Part shown: piece after piece, positions 35,391 to 44,272 of the stretch
How the letters are laid out: each line of letters starts with the position of its first letter
Position numbering within the stretch: position 1 is the stretch's first letter
Source of the DNA: Burkholderiaceae bacterium
Lineage (GTDB): Bacteria > Pseudomonadota > Gammaproteobacteria > Burkholderiales > Burkholderiaceae_A
Reading direction: 5' to 3'
DNA length: 64,000 nucleotides
Assembly (NCBI GenBank): GCA_018882785.1
Contig: VERI01000005.1
Coordinates: 26,435 to 90,434, forward strand
Position numbers and translations under genes: made by a program
Notes under the pieces: generated by a model
The model's database searches: none
What the model was told of the DNA's origin: nothing
What the model saw: the letters and a program-made list of their open reading frames with translations, nothing else

Positions 35391-38300
35391 TGATTCGCAT
35401 TCGTGGCGCCCGGCAAAACAACCTCAAAAATATTGATCTTGACCTCCCCGCCGGGGAGATGATTGTTGTGACCGGGGTCTCTGGCTCCGGTAAGAGCTCT
35501 CTGGTCTTTGACACCCTCTATGCAGAAGGGCAGCGGCGCTATGTCGAAACCTTCTCGGCCTATGCGCGACAGTTTCTTGATCGGATGGACAAGCCACAGG
35601 TGGATCGCATTGAGGGCGTACCGCCGGCAATAGCGATTGATCAGACCAATCCGGTGCGCACCTCGCGCTCGACCGTGGGCACCATGACCGAGCTCACCGA
35701 TCACTTTAAGCTGATGTTCGCAAGGCTTGCAGAGCTGCGCTGCAAATCGTGCGGACAACCAGTCAAGCGCCAGACGGCCCAAGGCATCAGCATGCTGATT
35801 CTGGCCGGCGTGCCCGAATCACGGGTCGAGATCAGCTTTCCTATTCATGCGCCGGAATCTCTGCCGGATGAACAGATTCAAGCCTGGCTCTCCGCACAGG
35901 GCTTCACCAAGATTCAGTCACGCAGCCAGGACACGCTATACGTGATTCAGGATCGGCTTGTGCTTCGGGCCGATACCGCGCGTGATCGCATCAACGACTC
36001 CGTGGAGGCTGCGCTACGGCATGGCCATGGCCGCTGCCGCGTCCTCATTGGCACCCAACAGCACGACTTCACCAGCAGCCTTTCCTGTGGCAGCTGCAAG
36101 GTCCAGTACAACGAGCCGCGGCCGGCGCTGTTCTCGTTTAACTCGCCGATTGGCGCATGTGATACCTGTCGTGGTTTTGGGCGTGTGATCGGTATTGATC
36201 CGGGACTGGTCATTCCTGATGAACAGAAAAGCCTTTCTCAAGGCGCGGTAAAGCCATGGCAGACAAACGCCTATCACGACTGCCAGAAGGAATTGGTAAA
36301 GCATGCCCAGAAACGCGGCGTACCAATTGATACACCGTTTGTAAAACTCTCCGCCAAACACAAGGCCTGGGTATTTGAGGGAGACGATGACTGGTCGGGT
36401 GACTGGAACCGACAGTGGTACGGCGTAAACCGGTTCTTTGAGTACCTGGAGAGCAAAGCCTACAAGATGCATGTACGTGTACTGCTGTCTCGCTACCGCA
36501 GCTACACCGAATGCCATTCATGTAAAGGCGCGCGTCTAAAGCCCGAGGCCTTACTATGGACCATGCATGGCAAGACCATCCACGATGTCATGCTCCTGCC
36601 GATAGCCGACGCGCTGTCATGGGTGCGAACGGCCAGTACCCAGGAAAAGCAGGCCCCATCTGCCCGTGGGGGCGCCGAGCAGGCCGCCAGCGATGTGGTC
36701 ACAAAAGAGATTCTCTCCAGGCTACAGTTCTTGTCGGATGTCGGCCTGGGCTACCTGACACTTGATCGGCAATCCCGCACGCTCTCGGGTGGAGAAGTCC
36801 AGCGTATTAATCTGACGACTGCCCTGGGCACCTCGCTGGTCAACACGCTATTTGTGCTGGATGAACCATCGATTGGACTTCACCCACGCGACCTGCATCG
36901 GATCATCAAGGTCATGCATCAGCTTCGCGATGCAGGCAACACCCTGGTGGTGGTTGAGCATGATCCACTGGTGATGCAGGCAGCCGATCGCATCATCGAT
37001 ATCGGGCCCGGGCCCGGCGAGCATGGCGGATCTATTCTGTTTAATGGTACTTATCCGAAGCTACTCGCCGCCAAGACCCTCACCGCGAAATATCTCAATG
37101 GTGAGCTAAACGTGAGCCCACCGGCTGCAGCCGTCAGTCCCCACGGATCGCGGCAGTTGGTAATTACCGGCGTGCGCGCAAACAACCTTCGTGCAATCGA
37201 CGTCTCTATTCCACTTGGCCAGCTGGTCTGTGTCACAGGCGTCTCTGGTAGCGGCAAATCAACCCTGGTTCAAGATGTGCTGTATCCCGCAATGTGCAAG
37301 GCAAAAGGCAAGCCGACCGAGGCACCCGGTGCCTTTGACAGGCTGACGGGGGCTGATCTGATTCATGATGTCGTGCTCGTCGATCAATCTCCGATCGGCA
37401 AGACCACACGATCTAACCCCGTGGTCTATGTCGGAGCCTTTGATGCAATTCGTCAGCGGTTTGCCGAGCTGCCCCAGGCCAAACAGCGCAACTACACGCC
37501 GGGCACCTTTAGCTTTAACGCAGGCGATGGCCGCTGCCCAAGCTGCGGGGGCAATGGCTTTGAACATGTGGAGATGCAGTTTCTCTCAGATGTGTATCTG
37601 CGCTGCCCTGACTGCGATGGCAAACGCTTTAGAAAAGAGATTCTTGAAATTGAGCTCAACGGCAAGTCAATTGCCGACGTTTTAGAACTCACCATCAGCC
37701 AGGCTTTGGAGTTTTTCTCCGGTGACGAGGAGATCGCCTTAAGGCTGCAGCCATTGGTCGATGTCGGCCTAAGCTATCTGAAATGCGGGCAGCCCGTGCC
37801 TACCCTTTCCGGGGGGGAGGCCCAGCGACTGAAGATTGCCGGCCATCTGGCCGAAGCTGCCAATAAAGCGATTAAGGGCGCACTACTGATCTTCGATGAG
37901 CCGACAACGGGCCTGCATTTCGACGACATCGCCAAACTACTCAAAGCCTTAATGGCGCTGAAGGCCGCTGGACATAGCCTGTTAATCGTTGAACACAACC
38001 TCGACGTGATCAGTTGTGCGGATTGGATCATTGACCTTGGACCCGAGGCAGGCGCAGAGGGCGGGCAGATTGTGGCCGCAGGCACAGTCGCCCAGATCAT
38101 CGACTGCCCGCACTCCCACACCGGCAAGGCACTCGCCGATGCGCTTAAGGGGGCATCGGCGGTACTGAGTGCGCAAGAGCCCGCGCCACGCAGGCATCAA
38201 GGCACCCAGGCCATTGAAATTCACGGGGCACGGGAACATAACCTGAAGAATGTTCACGTTAATATCCCCCGCGAGAAAATGACTGTAATTACCGGCGTAT

Positions 38301-40864
38301 CCGGCAGCGGCAAGTCAACGCTCGCATTCGATATTCTCTTTGCCGAAGGCCAGCGTCGATACCTGGAATCCTTAAACGCCTATGCACGGCAGTTTGTTCA
38401 GCCCGCCACACGGCCAGACATCGATGCGGTATTCGGCATTCCGCCAACCGTGGCGATTGAGCAGCGCACGAGCCGTGGCGGCCGCAAGAGCACGGTCGGC
38501 ACACTCACCGAGATCCATCATTTTCTGCGGCTCTTGTTTGTAAAGATTGGCATTCAACACTGCCCGGACTGTAATACGGCCATCAAACCACAGAGCCTGG
38601 AGTCGATTCTTGCCACTCTGATAACACGCCATCGTGGACAGCACATCGGGCTTCTCGCGCCTTTGGTGATTAATCGCAAGGGCATCTATCAAGACCTCGC
38701 CAAATGGGCAGCATCAAAGGGCCACAGCCATCTGCGCGTAGATGGCCAGTTTGTGCCAACCGCAGCGTTCCCGAAACTAGATCGCTTTAAGGAACACACC
38801 ATTGAATTGCCGATCGGCGATATTCACGTCCAGCCTTCTCATGAGTCGCAGATCAAGACGCTGTTACAGGAGACACTTAATTTCGGGCAGGGCGTAGTTC
38901 ATGTCATGGCACCACTTCAAGGCCCCAAGCCATCGATTACCGTGCTCTCGACCCGCAGGGCCTGCCCTTCCTGCGGAACCGGATTTTCAGAACTTGATCC
39001 GCGTCTTTTTTCCTACAACTCAAAGCATGGATGGTGCGATGAGTGCTTCGGTACCGGTGTTCAGATTGCCGAGTTCGATAGCGAGCAGACCGGGGAAGAA
39101 GAGGTCTGGCAGGACGGGTCTACAAACGGAGAAGACATCACCTGCTCCGCCTGTAATGGCGCACGATTAAACCAGACGGCCTTGGCGGTCAGAGTTGCAG
39201 ATCGCAACATTGCTGCGCTTTCTGCCGAGCCGGTCTGCGAGCTGCCTCCGTGGATGCGCGAGCTCACACGACACCTGGGCGACCGCGATCTGGCGATTGC
39301 CAAGGATTTAATCTCCGAAATCAACTCACGGCTCGCGTTTCTTACCGAGGTCGGACTGGGCTATCTCGCCCTGGATCGTGCGGCGCCAACACTCTCCGGA
39401 GGAGAGGCACAGCGTATTCGTCTCGCGGCCCAGCTGGGATCAAACCTGCAGGGGGTCTGCTATATCCTGGATGAGCCCACGATTGGCTTACACCCCCGGG
39501 ACAATCAGGCGCTGTTGCGACTTCTCACCGAGCTTAAAAATAAAGGCAATACCTTGGTGGTGGTTGAGCACGACGAAGACACCATTCGTCTGGCCGATCA
39601 CTTAATCGATATCGGGCCGGGCGCCGGTGCTCGCGGTGGCGCCCTGATTGCCCAGGGCAGCCAGCGCGATCTGGAGACCTCGGCGGAATCGATCACCGGA
39701 CGCTATCTGCGCGAGCCGTTGAGACATTCTGGCAAGTCCCTTCGCGGCACTCCAAAAGAATTTATCTCGATCCACAAGGCGCAGCTTCACAATCTGCAGT
39801 CCGCCAATGCCGAGATTCCACTGCACCGACTCACGGTCGTCACGGGCGTCTCGGGCTCAGGCAAATCAAGCCTTGCGCGCGATGTACTGCTTGCAAACCT
39901 CACAGCCGCACTGCGGTCAGATCGGCCCTCTGGCCCACGCGCTGCCCCTGCTGCGGCTAGCAGCAAACGATCATCCGTCAGTCGCCCTACAGGCGCACGC
40001 GCCAAGTCCGGTCTGCTGTGGACGGGATGCGCATCGATCTCCGGATGGGAGTCGATCGATCGCGTGCTAGAGGTCGATCAGACGCCCATTGGCAAAACAC
40101 CCCGCTCAACGCCCGCCACCTACATCGGATTTTGGGACACGATTCGTAAGCTGCTCACAGAAAGTGAAGAAGCACGCATGCGTGGATGGAAGGCCAACCG
40201 GTTCTCCTTTAACACGGGCGATGGACGATGCAGCCTGTGCGAGGGTCAGGGATGGCAAAAGGTCGAGATGAACTTTCTGCCTGATGTTCGGGTGCTTTGC
40301 GATGGATGCGGCGGCACACGATTTAATGCAGAGACCCGATCTGTGCTCTGGCGTGGGGCCAATGTCGCCGACATTTTGGCAATGAATGTCGATGCGGCAG
40401 TCAGCTTTTTTGAAAATCACCCTTCTGTGCAGCGGCCACTCAAACTGCTTCAGGATGTTGGCCTTGGCTATCTGACCCTTGGTCAGCCCAGCCCCACCCT
40501 ATCAGGCGGAGAGGCACAACGCATTAAGCTGGTGACCGAGCTGGTCAAGGCCTCAGGCAATACAGGAAAGACATCCATGCACACCCTGTATGTGCTCGAC
40601 GAGCCGACCGTAGGGCTTCACATGGCCGATATTGAAAAGCTGATTCATGTACTGCACCGCTTGGTCGATGCAGGCAATACCGTGGTGGTCATTGAACATC
40701 AGCTCGATATCTGGGCCCAGGCGGACTGGATCATCGATCTCGGGCCCGAGGGCGGTGCAGGCGGTGGCAAGATCGTGGGCCAGGGATCACCTGCCCAGAT
40801 TGCAAAACTTAAGACCCATACTGGCCGAGCGCTCGGTGCATTCCTAAAAGAGCGGTCGGCTTAA
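35390..40864 (+). CDS. uvrA: Double-length UvrA-type ATPase (excinuclease paralogue)
   Basis: An 1824-residue protein equal to two UvrA proteins in tandem. It has four ABC modules with Walker A motifs near residues 29-37, 614-622, 968-976 and 1484-1492 (GVSGSGKS each time). LSGGE signatures lie near 465, 806, 1334 and 1704. Zinc-finger cysteine pairs (such as CPSCGG, CPDCDG, CPSCGT, CDECFG, CEGQG and CDGCGG contexts) occur in both halves. Canonical UvrA is about 940 residues and dimerises to find DNA lesions; here the dimer may be one chain. Very long UvrA paralogues are known in betaproteobacteria, to my recollection. Whether it replaces or supplements a standard UvrA cannot be told from this window. 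Confidence 0.9.
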   Translation: MIRIRGARQNNLKNIDLDLPAGEMIVVTGVSGSGKSSLVFDTLYAEGQRRYVETFSAYARQFLDRMDKPQVDRIEGVPPAIAIDQTNPVRTSRSTVGTMTELTDHFKLMFARLAELRCKSCGQPVKRQTAQGISMLILAGVPESRVEISFPIHAPESLPDEQIQAWLSAQGFTKIQSRSQDTLYVIQDRLVLRADTARDRINDSVEAALRHGHGRCRVLIGTQQHDFTSSLSCGSCKVQYNEPRPALFSFNSPIGACDTCRGFGRVIGIDPGLVIPDEQKSLSQGAVKPWQTNAYHDCQKELVKHAQKRGVPIDTPFVKLSAKHKAWVFEGDDDWSGDWNRQWYGVNRFFEYLESKAYKMHVRVLLSRYRSYTECHSCKGARLKPEALLWTMHGKTIHDVMLLPIADALSWVRTASTQEKQAPSARGGAEQAASDVVTKEILSRLQFLSDVGLGYLTLDRQSRTLSGGEVQRINLTTALGTSLVNTLFVLDEPSIGLHPRDLHRIIKVMHQLRDAGNTLVVVEHDPLVMQAADRIIDIGPGPGEHGGSILFNGTYPKLLAAKTLTAKYLNGELNVSPPAAAVSPHGSRQLVITGVRANNLRAIDVSIPLGQLVCVTGVSGSGKSTLVQDVLYPAMCKAKGKPTEAPGAFDRLTGADLIHDVVLVDQSPIGKTTRSNPVVYVGAFDAIRQRFAELPQAKQRNYTPGTFSFNAGDGRCPSCGGNGFEHVEMQFLSDVYLRCPDCDGKRFRKEILEIELNGKSIADVLELTISQALEFFSGDEEIALRLQPLVDVGLSYLKCGQPVPTLSGGEAQRLKIAGHLAEAANKAIKGALLIFDEPTTGLHFDDIAKLLKALMALKAAGHSLLIVEHNLDVISCADWIIDLGPEAGAEGGQIVAAGTVAQIIDCPHSHTGKALADALKGASAVLSAQEPAPRRHQGTQAIEIHGAREHNLKNVHVNIPREKMTVITGVSGSGKSTLAFDILFAEGQRRYLESLNAYARQFVQPATRPDIDAVFGIPPTVAIEQRTSRGGRKSTVGTLTEIHHFLRLLFVKIGIQHCPDCNTAIKPQSLESILATLITRHRGQHIGLLAPLVINRKGIYQDLAKWAASKGHSHLRVDGQFVPTAAFPKLDRFKEHTIELPIGDIHVQPSHESQIKTLLQETLNFGQGVVHVMAPLQGPKPSITVLSTRRACPSCGTGFSELDPRLFSYNSKHGWCDECFGTGVQIAEFDSEQTGEEEVWQDGSTNGEDITCSACNGARLNQTALAVRVADRNIAALSAEPVCELPPWMRELTRHLGDRDLAIAKDLISEINSRLAFLTEVGLGYLALDRAAPTLSGGEAQRIRLAAQLGSNLQGVCYILDEPTIGLHPRDNQALLRLLTELKNKGNTLVVVEHDEDTIRLADHLIDIGPGAGARGGALIAQGSQRDLETSAESITGRYLREPLRHSGKSLRGTPKEFISIHKAQLHNLQSANAEIPLHRLTVVTGVSGSGKSSLARDVLLANLTAALRSDRPSGPRAAPAAASSKRSSVSRPTGARAKSGLLWTGCASISGWESIDRVLEVDQTPIGKTPRSTPATYIGFWDTIRKLLTESEEARMRGWKANRFSFNTGDGRCSLCEGQGWQKVEMNFLPDVRVLCDGCGGTRFNAETRSVLWRGANVADILAMNVDAAVSFFENHPSVQRPLKLLQDVGLGYLTLGQPSPTLSGGEAQRIKLVTELVKASGNTGKTSMHTLYVLDEPTVGLHMADIEKLIHVLHRLVDAGNTVVVIEHQLDIWAQADWIIDLGPEGGAGGGKIVGQGSPAQIAKLKTHTGRALGAFLKERSA

Positions 40865-40903
40865 GTCCCTCTTCGTGATGGGAATCTAGCGTTGGGGGGC
40901 TTT

Positions 40904-40927
40904 CTCTCGTCGCGGTCGCCGACCGCG
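40904..40927. repeat. Palindromic dispersed repeat after uvrA
   Basis: In the 115-base convergent gap between uvrA and the next gene, CGCGGTCG (40911-40918) and CGACCGCG (40920-40927) form a perfect 8-bp inverted repeat around a single base. The 19 bases at 40904-40922 (CTCTCGTCGCGGTCGCCGA) recur exactly, in reverse complement, at 49484-49502 after valS. No T-run follows, so it is not a standard terminator. Confidence 0.75.
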
Positions 40928-40979
40928 AAACACGCGGAATTCTGACGCTCTATGCAAACAGCTCAACAGAAGTCAGCGC

Positions 40980-42035
40980 TCAGGCCGACTGCTTCGCCAG
41001 ATCTGCAGCAGTAGTAAATGCATCAGCAAAAAATTCATCCTCAGGCAATTTGCACTGGGCGACAAAATCCCGAAGCGCCGACTGCACAACAATCGGTGCA
41101 CCACAGGCATAGACCTGATGCCCGGACAAATCTGGAAAATCCTGCATCACGGCCTGATGCACAAACCCCGTGCGGCCCGTCCATTGATCCTCTGGCAGCG
41201 CATCACTCACCACAGGAATAAATTTGAAGTCTTGATGTGTCTTCTCCCACTGCAAGGCCAGATCAGACTGATACAAATCATGCGGCCGACGGCCGCCCCA
41301 ATAAAGCCGCATCGGCCGGCGAATATTTTTCATCGCGGCATATTCCACCACTGCCTTGATCGGCGCAAAACCCGTGCCACTGGCTAAAAGAATCATAGGC
41401 TTGGCACTGTCTTCCCGCAGGAAAAATGTGCCCTGCGGCCCCTCAAAGCGCAGAATATCTTTCTCTTTAACGGCATTCGCAGACGGAGTGCCCGAGCCAA
41501 ATAGCGCATCGGTAAACGCACCACCGGGCGTGTGCCGAATATGAAGCTCAATCACATTTTCTTGATGGGGAGCGCAGGCCATCGAATAGCTTCGACGCTT
41601 GCCATCTTTTAGCAGGATATCAATGTACTGGCCGGCGAGATAGTCGAATTTCTCCGCTGCAGGTAGCTGTAACTTCACGATGGCGACATCCGTCGCCGCC
41701 CGGGTAATGCTCTGCACGCGGCAGGGCATTTTGCGCACGGGAATCATGCCTTCTGCTGCGACCACCCGCGCCTTCACCACAACATCGGTCAGGGCAGTCG
41801 CACAACACAACAGTACCCCACCCTGTTCGCGCTCTTCATCGCTTAAGACCTTACGACGATAGTCACCATAGTCGACCCGGCCTTCCATCAGTCGGGCCTT
41901 GCAGGAACCACAGGCTCCATCTTTGCAGCCATAGGGCAGGACAACCCCTGCACGTAATGCGGCCTGAAGAATGGTCTCGCCCTCATCTACGGGAAACGCT
42001 CTGCCTGATGGCAGCAAGGAACACTGATGACTCAA
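40980..42035 (-). CDS. 2Fe-2S/FAD NAD(P)H reductase, CDP-6-deoxyglucoseen-reductase-like
   Basis: A 351-residue electron-transfer protein. It has an N-terminal plant-type ferredoxin domain (CKDGACGSCKARL plus a later C in VLLCCATAL), an FAD domain (RRSYSMACAPHQ) and an NAD(P)H domain (MILLASGTGFAPIKAVV, VYACGAPIVVQSA). Proteins of this layout are often annotated as CDP-6-deoxy-delta-3,4-glucoseen reductase. The same layout serves oxygenase reductases and LuxG/Fre-like flavin reductases. No deoxysugar genes are nearby, so the true partner is unknown. The start is TTG 42035 behind AGGAGGCG. Confidence 0.85.
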   Translation of the reverse strand: MSHQCSLLPSGRAFPVDEGETILQAALRAGVVLPYGCKDGACGSCKARLMEGRVDYGDYRRKVLSDEEREQGGVLLCCATALTDVVVKARVVAAEGMIPVRKMPCRVQSITRAATDVAIVKLQLPAAEKFDYLAGQYIDILLKDGKRRSYSMACAPHQENVIELHIRHTPGGAFTDALFGSGTPSANAVKEKDILRFEGPQGTFFLREDSAKPMILLASGTGFAPIKAVVEYAAMKNIRRPMRLYWGGRRPHDLYQSDLALQWEKTHQDFKFIPVVSDALPEDQWTGRTGFVHQAVMQDFPDLSGHQVYACGAPIVVQSALRDFVAQCKLPEDEFFADAFTTAADLAKQSA

Positions 42036-42059
42036 GATACTTCGCCTCCTGTAAAGACC

Positions 42060-43175
42060 TTAACGATACTGCACCCAATAGAGAAAGAATCCGGCAAACG
42101 CCAGGGCAATCATGCTGGGAATCAGGGCCATGATGGGGGCGGGCCACGTCGTCAACACGCCGAGATGCGAAAACAGGCTATTGAGCAAGTGAAATCCCAC
42201 GCCAATCAAAATCCCAGCAAACACCCGCGCGCCGACCGCCCCAGACCGCGCCTGTAAAAAGGCCGCGGGCAGCGCTAAAAGCATCATCACCCAGATGACC
42301 CAGGGATAGACCAGTCGCTTCCAGAATGCGATTTCGTAGCGTTCCGATTGCTGCTTGTTTTGTTTCAGATACTGGATATACCGATACAGCTCAATCGACG
42401 ACATTCGATCCGGATCGGTCACCAGTGCGCCCAGCATTTCCAAAGAAAGCGACGAACTCATGAGCAGCCGTTCGCGCTCGCGCTGGGCCACACTGCCATC
42501 TCGCGAGAATTCCACCACACGCACGCCGCGCAGCTCCCAGTCAAAGCCCTGGTCGGTCTGGCCAAGAAAATGTCCGGTTTTCGCCTCCACCATGGATGAC
42601 ATGCGCTGCTGGGCGTCGAATTCGTACACCGTAACCCGCTCTAAAGTCTGATCCTGGTTCATGCGGGCGGCATTTACAAAACGAAAAATACGGCCATCGC
42701 CCCCTGCAATCTGCGATGAATCTCTAAGCCACAATCCCGACCGCATCTGGCCCAGGCCGGTTCCTGAATCCCGAATTCGGCCACGAAAGTCCTCCACCGC
42801 CGGCACCACAAACTCAGAGAACACGGCAGTCAGCACAATCATCGGAAATCCGATGTAGAGCATCGATCGAATCGCAACCCCGGGCAGCAACCCCGATACA
42901 CGAAAGACAGTGAACTCTGAATGCGCTGCACTCTGCGACAAGGCCCAGAGGGCGCCGATCAACGCAGCAATCGGTGCGAGCTCAACCACGCGGCTGGGCA
43001 TGCCCAAGAGCACGTATATCAATGCATGTTCAAAGCGATAACCCCCAATGCCCACCTCGTTGATCTCTGCCAAAAGATCAAAAAACAAAAACAGCGACAG
43101 AAATCCCAGCATCACAAAGGTCGTCGCCTGAACGATACTTTTGCCAATGTAACGACGAAAAATAAAATCGTTCAT
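42060..43175 (-). CDS. lptG: LPS export ABC transporter permease LptG
   Basis: A 371-residue permease of the LptB2FG complex that extracts lipopolysaccharide from the inner membrane and pushes it across the periplasm. Features are the N-terminal helices (TTFVMLGFLSLFLFFDLLAEI), the conserved LIGALWALSQSAAHSEFTVFRVSG, a periplasmic jellyroll and C-terminal helices (VLTTWPAPIMALIPSMI). The start is ATG 43175, overlapping lptF by four bases; an ORF extension to 43256 lies inside lptF and is discounted. Confidence 0.93.
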   Translation of the reverse strand: MNDFIFRRYIGKSIVQATTFVMLGFLSLFLFFDLLAEINEVGIGGYRFEHALIYVLLGMPSRVVELAPIAALIGALWALSQSAAHSEFTVFRVSGLLPGVAIRSMLYIGFPMIVLTAVFSEFVVPAVEDFRGRIRDSGTGLGQMRSGLWLRDSSQIAGGDGRIFRFVNAARMNQDQTLERVTVYEFDAQQRMSSMVEAKTGHFLGQTDQGFDWELRGVRVVEFSRDGSVAQRERERLLMSSSLSLEMLGALVTDPDRMSSIELYRYIQYLKQNKQQSERYEIAFWKRLVYPWVIWVMMLLALPAAFLQARSGAVGARVFAGILIGVGFHLLNSLFSHLGVLTTWPAPIMALIPSMIALAFAGFFLYWVQYR

Positions 43176-44230
43176 CGCATCCGCCACCAGATCATGCCGG
43201 CTGCAATTGCCAAAAGCAGCGTGGGCAGGGGCCACCATGCCATGGCCAGGCTCCATTTCCCTTGAGTCACTGTGGCCGTCACTGCGGTAAAGAGATTGCT
43301 CGCGGTGAGATAAATCAGTAACGCGAGAATCAGATTCACCGCCCGCCCTGAGCGGGCCTGGGTGACTGCCAACGGAATCGCCAACACGCCCAGAGCGAGT
43401 GTTAAGAGCGGCAGGCCAACACGTAGCGCAAGCTCCCCCTGTACTGCCGGCTCTTGGCGATCGACGAGGCTTAGCGTCGACGCTGAACGAATCGTCTCCT
43501 GGGCCCTTGCGCCCCGTGTCGACTGATCAACCCGAAACCGATAGACATCAAACCCCGTGGTCTGAGTCTCTAGGCCATCGGGGCTCAGATCGGTCCGATA
43601 GCCACGCTCCAAAACAATCCATTGCTGACCATCGGTGTCTGTCTCGAATCGGCCTGTTGACGAGACCAGCACGGACTGCTGGCCCTTGCTGTCGATCGAG
43701 CGAATAAACACCGATCCGGTGCGACCCCCTTCATCGTCGGGGTTTTCGAGAAAAAAGACCCTCTGGCCAGAATAGGATTCCCGAAACTGGCCGGGACTGA
43801 CGCGCTGTGCATCACCCCGGTTCTGAATCTCATCCTCGAATTCGGAAATCTGCTGCTTCGACCATGGCGCCACCACCGTGGATGTCAGCGCGACCAGCAG
43901 AATCATCGGCCACATAAAGCGCCAGACCGGCCGCAGAAAATCCGCCAGGCTCTTGCCAGAGGACAGCCAGATCACCATCTCAGAGTCACGCCACCAGCGC
44001 GACAGGACCATAAATACCGAGATATACACCGTAAGCATCAGCACGGTACTCATCAGATTCAGGGTATTGAAGACAATTAAGGGCAGCACCAGCTCTCCGT
44101 CGACCCGGCCGGAGGCCGCCCGGCCGAGCGCCCGAATCAAAATCATCGTCACCAGGGTGGTGAGCAACACCGCCAAAACCCCGCCAGAAGTCGATCTGAG
44201 CTCTCTGAGCAGGGATTTTTGAAAGAGCAT
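43172..44230 (-). CDS. lptF: LPS export ABC transporter permease LptF
   Basis: A 352-residue partner of LptG with the same layout. LLRELRSTSGGVLAVLLTTLV begins the first membrane segment. The coupling region reads RDSEMVIWLSSGKSLADFLRPV, a periplasmic domain follows, and the late ALGVLAIPLAVTQARSGRAV is characteristic. The start is ATG 44230. Upstream it is divergent from pepA with only 42 bases between the two start codons, the arrangement also seen in E. coli and many betaproteobacteria. Confidence 0.93.
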   Translation of the reverse strand: MLFQKSLLRELRSTSGGVLAVLLTTLVTMILIRALGRAASGRVDGELVLPLIVFNTLNLMSTVLMLTVYISVFMVLSRWWRDSEMVIWLSSGKSLADFLRPVWRFMWPMILLVALTSTVVAPWSKQQISEFEDEIQNRGDAQRVSPGQFRESYSGQRVFFLENPDDEGGRTGSVFIRSIDSKGQQSVLVSSTGRFETDTDGQQWIVLERGYRTDLSPDGLETQTTGFDVYRFRVDQSTRGARAQETIRSASTLSLVDRQEPAVQGELALRVGLPLLTLALGVLAIPLAVTQARSGRAVNLILALLIYLTASNLFTAVTATVTQGKWSLAMAWWPLPTLLLAIAAGMIWWRMR

Positions 44231-44236
44231 TTTCTT

Positions 44237-44242
44237 TATAAT
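44237..44242 (+). promoter_or_regulatory. pepA: Candidate -10 box for pepA
   Basis: A consensus TATAAT at 44237-44242 sits 30 bases before the pepA ATG, inside the 42-base gap shared with lptF. No convincing -35 hexamer is seen at normal spacing. The expected upstream region overlaps the lptF coding start, so both genes share this tiny control region. Confidence 0.4.
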
Positions 44243-44272
44243 TTGAGGTTTCTCAGATTCGGGCATTTTGTC

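Noticed and set aside
34855..35514. Minus-strand frames opposite the His-rich protein
   Set aside because: Their repetitive Arg/Gly/His or Val/Met content is only the complement of CAT/GAC-rich codons.
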